NCBI GenBank assembly: GCA_025924845.1
Contig: JAICHN010000005.1
Coordinates: 1-30,002 of the forward strand
Direction: 5' to 3'
From: Chloroflexota bacterium
GTDB lineage: Bacteria; Chloroflexota; UBA5177; JANWHV01
DNA length: 30,002 bases
Numbering within the stretch: position 1 is the first letter of the stretch; each line of letters starts with the position of its first letter. This document shows, piece after piece, positions 8,072 through 14,845 of this stretch. A model generated the notes under the pieces. That model saw only the letters and a program-made list of their open reading frames with translations, was not told where the DNA came from and ran no database searches. The position numbers were made by a program, and so were the translations under genes.

Positions 8072-8477
8072 GACAGCTGCCGGCTCCGATCCCCTGTCGC
8101 ACGCACGGGGGGCGGCCCAGACCGTGCTTGTGGTGGATGATGACACGGCGATAGTGGAGTTCATCGAGCTCGCCCTGGCCGCGGCCGGCTATACGGTGTA
8201 CTCCGGCCTCGGGACCGAAGCGCTCCGCATTGCAAGGGACGTGCATCCGCAGCTTATCTTGCTGGACATTATGATGCCCGAGATGGATGGGGCTGAGCTT
8301 AGCATGCGCCTGCGGGCCGACCCCGGCACGGCGGACATTCCGATTATCGCCATGTCCGCTCAGGATAGCCAGGAGTTCGCCGGGCGGAAATTGATGGTAA
8401 ATGACCGACTACCGAAGCCGTTCCGTTTGCGGGACCTGTATGGTACGGTGGCTCAGTGGTGCGCCGGCATCTCGTAA
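8061..8477 (+). CDS. CheY-like response regulator receiver
   Basis: A 138-residue, receiver-only protein. All phosphotransfer residues are present: VVDDD acidic pocket (25-29), phospho-Asp69 in ILLDIMMPEMDG, switch Ser99 in AMSA and Lys119 in LPKPF. An N-terminal tail of about 20 polar residues precedes the domain. ATG 8061 overlaps the previous gene's stop by 11 bases and has no ribosome site, so it is probably translated by coupling. Its 3' end overlaps the convergent MBL gene by 25 bases. The partner kinase is not in the window. It could relay to the BTAD regulator or to an unlinked system; nothing here decides this. Confidence 0.9.
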   Translation: MEDRTAAGSDPLSHARGAAQTVLVVDDDTAIVEFIELALAAAGYTVYSGLGTEALRIARDVHPQLILLDIMMPEMDGAELSMRLRADPGTADIPIIAMSAQDSQEFAGRKLMVNDRLPKPFRLRDLYGTVAQWCAGIS

Positions 8478-9340
8478 CGCCATTGGTAGCCGGAAGCGGT
8501 ACGCGCCACCCGTCCCCAGCCGGGAAACGGGGCGTGCGTGAAAGTCAGGACGGCGTTCGTGTCGGCCGCTTCAGCCAGCAAGCGTGTACGCGATGCCTCA
8601 GAGGCTCGGCGCTCTTCATCGGTACGCTCAAAGAGGATCCAGTCGGGGTGCTCGACCTCGCAGGGATGGTGGAAGAGGTCGCCCAGATAAAAGAAGGTGC
8701 TGCCGGCCGACCGTACGCGCATGATGCAGTGCCCCGGTGATTCGCCTGGAGTATGCATCATGGTGATACCGGGAACCACCTCGTAGTCGCCGTCAACCAG
8801 ATCGAGCAGGCCAAGCTGGTCGAGCGTGCCCAGATGCATGCCCGGCTCGGATCCTTCAAGGTCGCGCTCGGGGTTGCCTTCCCAGTCCGCCCGACCCAAC
8901 AGGTAGCGTGCTCTGGGATAGCGCGGCATCTGGGCGCCTTCGCGCTCAATCGTGGCGCCGGTATAGTGGTCGCCGTGCGCGTGCGAGATAAGCACGTGGG
9001 TGATATCCTCGGTCTGAATACCGAGGTCCAGGAGCGCAGCCTGAACGCCGGGCGATCGCCCCGCCCCCAGGTCTCTCACCAACCAGGATGACGGATCGAG
9101 TTCGCCCCATCCGGGGTCAAGCAGGACGGATGCCTGTCCCAGGCGGACATGTACCAGATTCATTCCCAGTTCCATCTCGCCCTTGGCGTTGGCCTCGGGC
9201 ATGGCGCGGCGCGCCTCGGCTTCCGGCCGACCGAGCCAGGCGATCATCGGAGCAGTGCGGAGAATGCCATCGGAAATCACCGTCACGATCGCCTCGCCCA
9301 CCCGACGCGACGCGGTTTGGGCCGGTTGCTCTTCACTCAC
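8453..9340 (-). CDS. MBL-fold metallo-hydrolase (lactonase-like)
   Basis: A 295-residue metallo-beta-lactamase-fold enzyme. The zinc motif HAHGDH lies at 120-125, a further His203 in ESPGHC, the bridging Asp220 in FFYLGDLFHH, and a late His274 in FTHAPFPG. The pattern resembles the AHL-lactonase/arylesterase branch, which hydrolyses lactones and esters. GTG 9340 is preferred because GGAGGGG lies 8 bases before it; a GTG at 9349 overlaps that ribosome site. It starts 36 bases after the gluconolactonase gene stop, in the same direction, so the two are probably one operon. A lactone substrate would make sense beside a gluconolactonase. Confidence 0.9.
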   Translation of the reverse strand: MSEEQPAQTASRRVGEAIVTVISDGILRTAPMIAWLGRPEAEARRAMPEANAKGEMELGMNLVHVRLGQASVLLDPGWGELDPSSWLVRDLGAGRSPGVQAALLDLGIQTEDITHVLISHAHGDHYTGATIEREGAQMPRYPRARYLLGRADWEGNPERDLEGSEPGMHLGTLDQLGLLDLVDGDYEVVPGITMMHTPGESPGHCIMRVRSAGSTFFYLGDLFHHPCEVEHPDWILFERTDEERRASEASRTRLLAEAADTNAVLTFTHAPFPGWGRVARTASGYQWRYEMPAHH

Positions 9341-9376
9341 GATACTCACCCCTCCGGTTGGCGCTGCCCTCCGCGC

Positions 9377-10225
9377 TTACCATGGCCGCATGAACGGCTT
9401 CAGTTCGCCCACGCCCACATCCAGACGGTAGATTGAGCCGCCCTGGCCCTCGGTCACGTAGAGGCTTCGCTCGCGAAAGGCAACATTGGTTGGAGTACGG
9501 CCGCCCGAGGGAAGACTGCTGATGACCGTGCCGTCCGGCGCCATGACCCGTACCATTCCCGTCCCATAGTGGGCGACATACAGGTTCCCGTCATCGCCAA
9601 AGACCATGCCGTCTGGGCCCGCCTCATCAGGTTCCGGCGACGCCGGAGAGAGGACGGCGAGCGGCGCCTGTTCGGCGTAGCGTCCGGCGGAGCCCAGTCC
9701 GTAGCGATGAAGAATGCCGGTATGGGTCTCGCCCACGATCAGGGTGAGGCCGTCGCCGGTGACGGCAAGGCCGTTCGGGAAAGCGAGATCCCTGGCCACC
9801 AACGCCACCCTGCCGTCGGGTGCGACGGCGTAGACGCAACCTACCGGATTGGAGAGCGAGGAACCAAATGGGTCGGTAAAATAAAGGGTGCCGTCCGGGC
9901 CGAAGTACAGGTCATTGGGTCCTGCCAGGGCGGCGCCTTGGTAGTGGTCGGCGTACACCGTATAGGTTGGTGTACGGGTAGACACGCGCAGGATGCTTCG
10001 ATTGGCGCAGTCGGCGATGAAAAGGTCGCCGTCCGGTCCGAAGCGCGAACCATTCGGCCCGCCGCCCGTATGCACCCACGCCTTGAGGGCGCCGTCGGTA
10101 TCTTGGCGGCACACGTTGCCGCCCTCGATATCCACGCAATAGAGCGTTCCATCCCGATCGAAATTGATGCCCTCGGCGAAGCCAAGGCCCCGGCCGACTA
10201 AGATTGGCGAAACGTCGGACTTCAT
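9377..10225 (-). CDS. SMP-30/gluconolactonase-family hydrolase
   Basis: A 282-residue six-bladed beta-propeller. Blade repeats such as RFGPDGDLFIADC, YFGPDGTLYFTDP and FGDDGNLYVAHYG are evident. The metal ligands expected for the SMP-30/regucalcin family are present: Glu18 (FAEG), Asn151 (FPNGLA) and Asp205 (AGPDGMVFG); NDLYF at 104-108 gives the usual substrate-side Asn. The family opens sugar lactones to aldonic acids. ATG 10225 follows GGAGAG. An in-frame upstream extension runs through a terminator-like hairpin and is rejected. It is the first gene of a pair with the MBL hydrolase. There is no signal peptide, so the protein is cytosolic. Confidence 0.92.
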   Translation of the reverse strand: MKSDVSPILVGRGLGFAEGINFDRDGTLYCVDIEGGNVCRQDTDGALKAWVHTGGGPNGSRFGPDGDLFIADCANRSILRVSTRTPTYTVYADHYQGAALAGPNDLYFGPDGTLYFTDPFGSSLSNPVGCVYAVAPDGRVALVARDLAFPNGLAVTGDGLTLIVGETHTGILHRYGLGSAGRYAEQAPLAVLSPASPEPDEAGPDGMVFGDDGNLYVAHYGTGMVRVMAPDGTVISSLPSGGRTPTNVAFRERSLYVTEGQGGSIYRLDVGVGELKPFMRPW

Positions 10226-10252
10226 GCTGCTTCTCTCCGCTGCCGCGTGGTG

Positions 10253-10272
10253 AAAAACCCCGCCTCGGCGGG
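10253..10272 (-). terminator. Intrinsic terminator / attenuator in the gluconolactonase leader
   Basis: On the minus strand CCCGCC, GA, GGCGGG is followed by G and five T. This is a compact GC stem with a T tract, ending about 27 bases before the ATG of the gluconolactonase gene. It therefore sits in that gene's leader, or ends a transcript arriving from the right. Confidence 0.55.
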
Positions 10273-10452
10273 CTAAAGGTCGCCAACCTACATCATGAGC
10301 GGCGCCCGGACTCAGTGTAACCGCACGGGGGAGCATCGTGTCTTTACCACATGGTCGGTTCGCCCGTCCTGACACCAGTGGTAACCGGGGCCTACCAGGG
10401 TCGGGTATACTGGGCGTGAGCCCCCGTGCCGCCTTACCGCTTGGATGCCGCC

Positions 10453-11346
10453 ATGTCTACCGACCCGTCCCTGTTCACCGTCCTTACCGCGTGGACGTTC
10501 GAACCGAGCGTGATCCTCGGTCTACTGCTTACCGCGGTGATCTATGTGGGCGGGGTGCGCGAGTTAAAGCGCCGTGGAAGGCTCGATCGATCGGTGGCGC
10601 CGCGTCACATGGTCTATTTTGGCCTGGGGCTTCTGGCTATTCTGGTATCGCTCGAGTCTCCAATCGACCGCTACAGCGCGCAGTTGCTCTGGATGCACAT
10701 GATTCAGCATCTGTTGCTGCTGATGATCGCCCCTCCGCTGCTGCTTCTGGGCAAACCGATTCCGGTCATGGTGGTTGGGGCGCCCCGGCCCCTGGTCCAG
10801 TGGTTGGCGCGAAGTCACGCTCGAACCGGCTGGTTTAAGGGCATTACGCATCTGTTGATCAACCCCTGGTTCGCCTGGTTTGCCTTTTCGGGCACGATGT
10901 TGGTGTGGCACATCCCCTCGTTCTATGACGCGGCCCTGAGCAGCAGCGGCACACACCTTCTTGAGCACTTCTGTTTCCTGATCACCGGCATCCTGTTCTG
11001 GTGGGTGGCCATTCAACCTTACCCGGGGCGGCCTCGCGTGGCCTACGTGTGGCGGGTGCTGTTCCTGGCGGCGGCGATGCTGCCTGAAACCTCTCTCGGC
11101 ATGCTCTACGTACTCGACGGGACGCCGCTTTATCCCTTTTATGCCGCGTTGCCTCGGCTATGGGGCATCTCCGTCCTGGACGACCAGGGCCTGGCGGGCA
11201 ATATCATGATGATTGGCGGCGACGCGATCATGGTAATCGCGGCAATCCCCCTGATTGCCCGCATGATGGAGCGCTTCGAGGAATTGGAACTGGCGCGCTT
11301 TGACCGCCGTGAACAGAGCCGGCTCGGCGTAGTTCGGGAAGATTAG
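10453..11346 (+). CDS. ctaG: CtaG, caa3-type cytochrome c oxidase assembly protein
   Basis: A 297-residue polytopic membrane protein with about seven predicted spans. WMHMIQHLLLLMIAPPLLLLG and MLVWHIPSFYDAAL with SGTHLLEHFCFL are the conserved histidine-bearing motifs of the CtaG_cd (caa3_CtaG) family. LPETSLGMLY and GGDAIM further on also fit. The family is needed for copper-dependent maturation of caa3-type oxidase in Bacillus relatives. No oxidase subunit lies nearby, so it is an isolated copy. ATG 10453 is used; GTG 10426 in frame would add nine residues. Neither has a strong ribosome site. It is unrelated to the neighbouring sugar genes by function. Confidence 0.88.
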   Translation: MSTDPSLFTVLTAWTFEPSVILGLLLTAVIYVGGVRELKRRGRLDRSVAPRHMVYFGLGLLAILVSLESPIDRYSAQLLWMHMIQHLLLLMIAPPLLLLGKPIPVMVVGAPRPLVQWLARSHARTGWFKGITHLLINPWFAWFAFSGTMLVWHIPSFYDAALSSSGTHLLEHFCFLITGILFWWVAIQPYPGRPRVAYVWRVLFLAAAMLPETSLGMLYVLDGTPLYPFYAALPRLWGISVLDDQGLAGNIMMIGGDAIMVIAAIPLIARMMERFEELELARFDRREQSRLGVVRED

Positions 11347-11502
11347 GGCCAGAGGGCGTTAGTGGGGTAGCATGCCGTCCTCACCAGATGCGGCGCCGGC
11401 GGCTCGCTCGCACCTGATACCCGGCTAACGTGCTATCTTGCACCAGTGGCGGGCTAGTTGCGGTAGGCGCGGTAGGCCGCCGTAGGTGAAGAGAGGCGTG
11501 CG

Positions 11503-13350
11503 ATGGAGACGATACCGGCCGACTTCGATCCGCCGGGCCTGCGGCGAATGAGCCGCGGTCTCTACCTCTGCGAGGATATCTGCAATGTGTATCTGATTGT
11601 GCGCGGCAAGCGGGCGATCATGATCGACAGTGGGTCGGGGCTGGCCGCCGCGACCCTGGCATCGTTGGGGATCGATCGCGTGGACTGGGTATTGCACACC
11701 CACTTTCATCGCGATCAATGTGATGGGGCGGGGCGATTGGCCGCGCTGGGGGCCCGGATCGGCGCTCCGGCGGGCGAACTGGCGTATTTCGCGGCGACGG
11801 AGTTCTGGCAGACTCGGAACATCTTTGATAATTACGATACCTACAATGACTTCGCCGCGCCGCTTTCCCGCATTAACGTTGACCATGCGCTGGTCGACTA
11901 CGAGACCTTTGCCTGGGAAGATGTGAAGCTCCAGGTCGTGCCCGCCCCCGGCCATACTAAGGGCAGTATCGCCCTGGTCGGTGAGATCGATGGGCGACGG
12001 ATCGGCTTTTCCGGCGACGCCATTCATCACTCGGGCCGCCCCTGGACGCTCTTTGACCTTGAATGGGGCTACGGCGTCCAGGATGGAGTTGCAGCGCTCT
12101 CCTTGAGTTTGAAAACGCTGGCCGGCCTATCGCTTGATGTGATTTTCCCTTCCCACGGTGACCCCCTTACCACACCGTCGGCGGCCTGCGGTGCTTTGCT
12201 GGCGCGGCTGGACGGCTACCACCAATGGCTCGCATTTTCCAACGTTCTGGAACCGATGAGCGGTGCCCCGCTGCCGTCGGGCGGCGATGTCCAGTCCCTG
12301 ACGCCCCATTTGTGGATGAACACCGGTTCATTCGCCAATACCTATGCCGTAGTCACCGACGAGGGCAGAGCGCTGTTTCTAGATTACGGCTTCCCTTCGT
12401 ACGCCCACTTTTCGGCCAATCAGCGATTTGTCGAACATTCGCTCGATCAGCTTCGTACCCTTGCCGGCCTCAAAGTCATCGATGCCGTAATGCCCAGCCA
12501 CTATCACGACGACCATGTGTGCGGCCTTCAGTATCTTTGTGAGCACCATGGGGCGCGCCTCTGGGTCTTCGAGAACCAGGAGGATCTTCTCGCTCATCCC
12601 GAAGCCTATAAGATTCCGGGCCTCTGGCGCCGGCCCATGGTGCCCAGCCGTGTCTTCGCCGATGGCGAGACATTTCGTTGGGAGGGCATCTCCTTTACCG
12701 CCGCGAAGACGCCTGGGCATACTGAATATGCCTGCGCGATCGCCTTTGAACTCGACGGGCGGCGCATTGTCCACGCCGGCGACACGATTGGCCGTGGGGT
12801 CGGGGGCGTCACCTTACGCGGCCCGGTGTTCCAGAACGGGTTCAACCCAGGCGATTTTCTGGCGAGCGTGACGAGGCTGCGTGAATTTGAACCGGACTTC
12901 ATTCTGACCGGCCATTGGGGTGCCCTGCCGGTGGATGGGCCTTTGCTGGATGAGGCTCTCCGGCGCGCCCGGTTGCTGAACGACGTCATGTGGGATCTCA
13001 TTGCCGTACCCGAAGCGGCGGGCTTCAGCTTTGACCCAAATTGGGCGACGCTTTATCCGTACCAAATGACCCTCGTGGCGGATGAGCCGACCCCGATCGA
13101 AGTGCGTATCGTCAACCACTTATCGACCAATGCCGTGGCGACGGCGTCATTGCGGCTGCCGGCAGGCTGGATCTGCGATCCCCCGGATGGAGAGGTTACC
13201 ATCGCCCGGAGCGGTCGGGCCGCGCTGCCCTTCTTGGTGACGGCGCCGCCTCGGGCCGAAGGCGAGGAACGACATATGATCGCGGCGGAAATCACCCTGA
13301 ATGGGCGGTCGTATGGTCCGGTAGCCGAGGGAATCGCGGTGCTGGGCTGA
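11503..13350 (+). CDS. Tandem MBL-fold hydrolase fusion with C-terminal Ig-like domain
   Basis: A 615-residue protein with two metallo-beta-lactamase domains. Domain 1 (about 1-245) has THFHRDQ (66-72), GHTKGS (150-155), GDAIHH (171-176) and SHGD (217-220). The last His of the HxHxDH motif is Gln72, so one metal site may be weakened. Domain 2 (about 265-500) has the complete HYHDDH (333-338), PGHTEY with His406, GDTIG with Asp427 and TGHWG with His471. The end (about 520-615) is beta-rich with LRLPAGWICDPPDGEVTI, like an Ig-like NEW3-type domain. There is no signal peptide. The start has AGAGG 7 bases upstream. Single MBL proteins are 200-300 residues, so this is a double-length fusion. The substrate is unknown. 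Confidence 0.85.
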   Translation: METIPADFDPPGLRRMSRGLYLCEDICNVYLIVRGKRAIMIDSGSGLAAATLASLGIDRVDWVLHTHFHRDQCDGAGRLAALGARIGAPAGELAYFAATEFWQTRNIFDNYDTYNDFAAPLSRINVDHALVDYETFAWEDVKLQVVPAPGHTKGSIALVGEIDGRRIGFSGDAIHHSGRPWTLFDLEWGYGVQDGVAALSLSLKTLAGLSLDVIFPSHGDPLTTPSAACGALLARLDGYHQWLAFSNVLEPMSGAPLPSGGDVQSLTPHLWMNTGSFANTYAVVTDEGRALFLDYGFPSYAHFSANQRFVEHSLDQLRTLAGLKVIDAVMPSHYHDDHVCGLQYLCEHHGARLWVFENQEDLLAHPEAYKIPGLWRRPMVPSRVFADGETFRWEGISFTAAKTPGHTEYACAIAFELDGRRIVHAGDTIGRGVGGVTLRGPVFQNGFNPGDFLASVTRLREFEPDFILTGHWGALPVDGPLLDEALRRARLLNDVMWDLIAVPEAAGFSFDPNWATLYPYQMTLVADEPTPIEVRIVNHLSTNAVATASLRLPAGWICDPPDGEVTIARSGRAALPFLVTAPPRAEGEERHMIAAEITLNGRSYGPVAEGIAVLG

Positions 13351-13455
13351 GCCGGCTTGAATGGATATCAATGATCCGGTCTTCGCCGCGGCCGGGGTAG
13401 ATGCGCTGCACTCCTACTACCAGACCGAAAATTCTAACGGCAAGGAGGAGCGAGG

Positions 13456-14301
13456 ATGAGACGTGAACACGCATTGGCGCGTTTGCGCGGGCAAGCGGCA
13501 CTGGGCCGACCGATCATCGGGGCCGGCGCGGGCACTGGCCTATCCGCCAAATGCGCCGAGGCCGGCGGGGCGGATCTGATCATCATCTATAATTCGGGCC
13601 GCTACCGCATGGCGGGGCGCGGCTCTCTGGCCGGGATGCTTCCGTACGGCGACGCCAACGCGATCGTCATGGAAATGGCGGCCGAGGTCCTGCCCGTGGT
13701 CCGCGAGACGCCGGTGCTGGCAGGAGTGTGCGGCACCGATCCGTTCCGTCTCATGCCCGTTTTCCTGAAGCAGATCAAGGAGACCGGTTTCAGCGGTGTG
13801 CAGAACTTTCCCACGGTCGGCCTGTTCGACGGCGTCTTCCGTCAGAATCTGGAGGAGACCGGGATGGGCTATGACCTTGAGGTGGAAATGATCCGCCAGG
13901 CGCATGCCATGGATCTGCTGACCTGCCCCTATGTCTTCACTGAGGATGAGGCCAGAAAGATGACTGAGGCGGGCGCGGATATATTGGTCCCGCACATGGG
14001 TCTTACTACTGCCGGTCTGATCGGAGCCAGGACGGCGCTGAGCCTGGACCAGGCAGTGCGGAGGGTTCAGGCATTATGCGACGCCGCCAGGGCGATCAAT
14101 TCCGACATTCTGGTGCTGTGCCATGGCGGCCCAATTGCCGAACCAGACGATGCGGCCTATGTATTGCAACGCACCAGGGGCGTGGTCGGCTTCTTTGGCG
14201 CTTCCAGCATGGAGCGCCTGCCCACCGAGGTAGCCATGACCGCTAACATGCGCCGCTTCAAATCCTTGCCCCTCGCGAAAAGTGGAGAGCATAAACCATG
14301 A
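13456..14301 (+). CDS. Phosphoenolpyruvate-hydrolase-like TIM-barrel protein
   Basis: A 281-residue protein of the PEP-hydrolase-like family (Pfam PF09370 as I recall it), a TIM barrel once annotated as a signal transduction or dioxygenase protein. Highly conserved blocks are visible: [88 protein letters not shown] and [14 protein letters not shown]. The fold is near that of isocitrate-lyase/PEP-mutase enzymes. A physiological reaction is not firmly known. AAGGAGG lies 7 bases before ATG. Its stop overlaps the next gene start (ATGA), so the TIM barrel and the cupin are made together. In other bacteria a Tm-1-like ATP-binding protein often sits beside it; none is here. Confidence 0.9.
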   Translation: MRREHALARLRGQAALGRPIIGAGAGTGLSAKCAEAGGADLIIIYNSGRYRMAGRGSLAGMLPYGDANAIVMEMAAEVLPVVRETPVLAGVCGTDPFRLMPVFLKQIKETGFSGVQNFPTVGLFDGVFRQNLEETGMGYDLEVEMIRQAHAMDLLTCPYVFTEDEARKMTEAGADILVPHMGLTTAGLIGARTALSLDQAVRRVQALCDAARAINSDILVLCHGGPIAEPDDAAYVLQRTRGVVGFFGASSMERLPTEVAMTANMRRFKSLPLAKSGEHKP

Positions 14302-14708
14302 AGCAGATAGAGCCGAACGGCCTTGCCACGCAGACCTTTGAGTGGGGCGCCATTAAGTGGTTTGTGGCACCTGGCGTTACCAGCGGGGCGGTGATGTCCT
14401 TTGGTGAAGTGGTGCTGCTGCCCGGCCTCGGCCACGAGCGGCACAACCACCCTGGGTCGGAGGAGATTCTTTACGTACTGTCCGGTGAAGGCTTGCAGAT
14501 GATCGATGACGGTGATCCGTTTCCGATCAGGGCGGGCGATGCCATCTACGTGCCGACCGCGGTCTATCATTCCACGCTGAACACGGGTTGGGCTCCGCTG
14601 CGTCTCCTTGCGGTGTACAATCCCGGCGGTCCCGAAAAAGTGCTCGAGACACTTCCGGACTTCCGCGAACTTGCCGCCGGCGCGCCGCCTCGCTGGCAGC
14701 GCGGGTAG
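14298..14708 (+). CDS. Single-domain cupin
   Basis: A 136-residue beta-barrel protein. Cupin motif 1 is [20 protein letters not shown] with the metal ligands His, His and Glu. Motif 2 is [16 protein letters not shown] with the final His. It can bind one metal and may act as an isomerase, dioxygenase or sugar-acid-binding protein. The ATG overlaps the stop of the PEP-hydrolase-like gene by 4 bases, implying translational coupling and a shared pathway. No signal peptide. I cannot assign a substrate. Confidence 0.9.
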   Translation: MKQIEPNGLATQTFEWGAIKWFVAPGVTSGAVMSFGEVVLLPGLGHERHNHPGSEEILYVLSGEGLQMIDDGDPFPIRAGDAIYVPTAVYHSTLNTGWAPLRLLAVYNPGGPEKVLETLPDFRELAAGAPPRWQRG

Positions 14709-14761
14709 GGAGATGGTCGGACTACGCGCCCCCATCAGGGGGCGTGCGTCCGCGTGGTGGA

Positions 14762-14822
14762 AGGGGCGACCCTTGTGGTCGCCCCGGCACGGCATGAGAG
14801 TGACCACAAGGATCGCCCCTAC
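14762..14822. repeat. Inverted repeat, GGGGCGACC type
   Basis: The left arm 14762-14782 and the right arm 14800-14820 are inverted with 19 of 21 matches. The left arm alone forms a 9-bp hairpin (GGGGCGACC, 5-base loop, GGTCGCCCC, 14763-14785). It lies between the convergent cupin and dehydratase-like genes, where it may act as a bidirectional transcript end. The core differs from the 3037-3102 repeat only by GACC/GGTC in place of ACCC/GGGT. Confidence 0.75.
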
Positions 14823-14845
14823 GATGAAACCGGCACTCGCGTGTG

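Noticed and set aside
9569..10201. 210-codon plus-strand frame
   Set aside because: Antisense to the gluconolactonase gene, whose propeller repeats and metal residues are clear.
10404..10409. TATACT as a -10 box for ctaG
   Set aside because: No acceptable -35 box at 16-18 bases upstream; the TGACA upstream is about 31 bases away.
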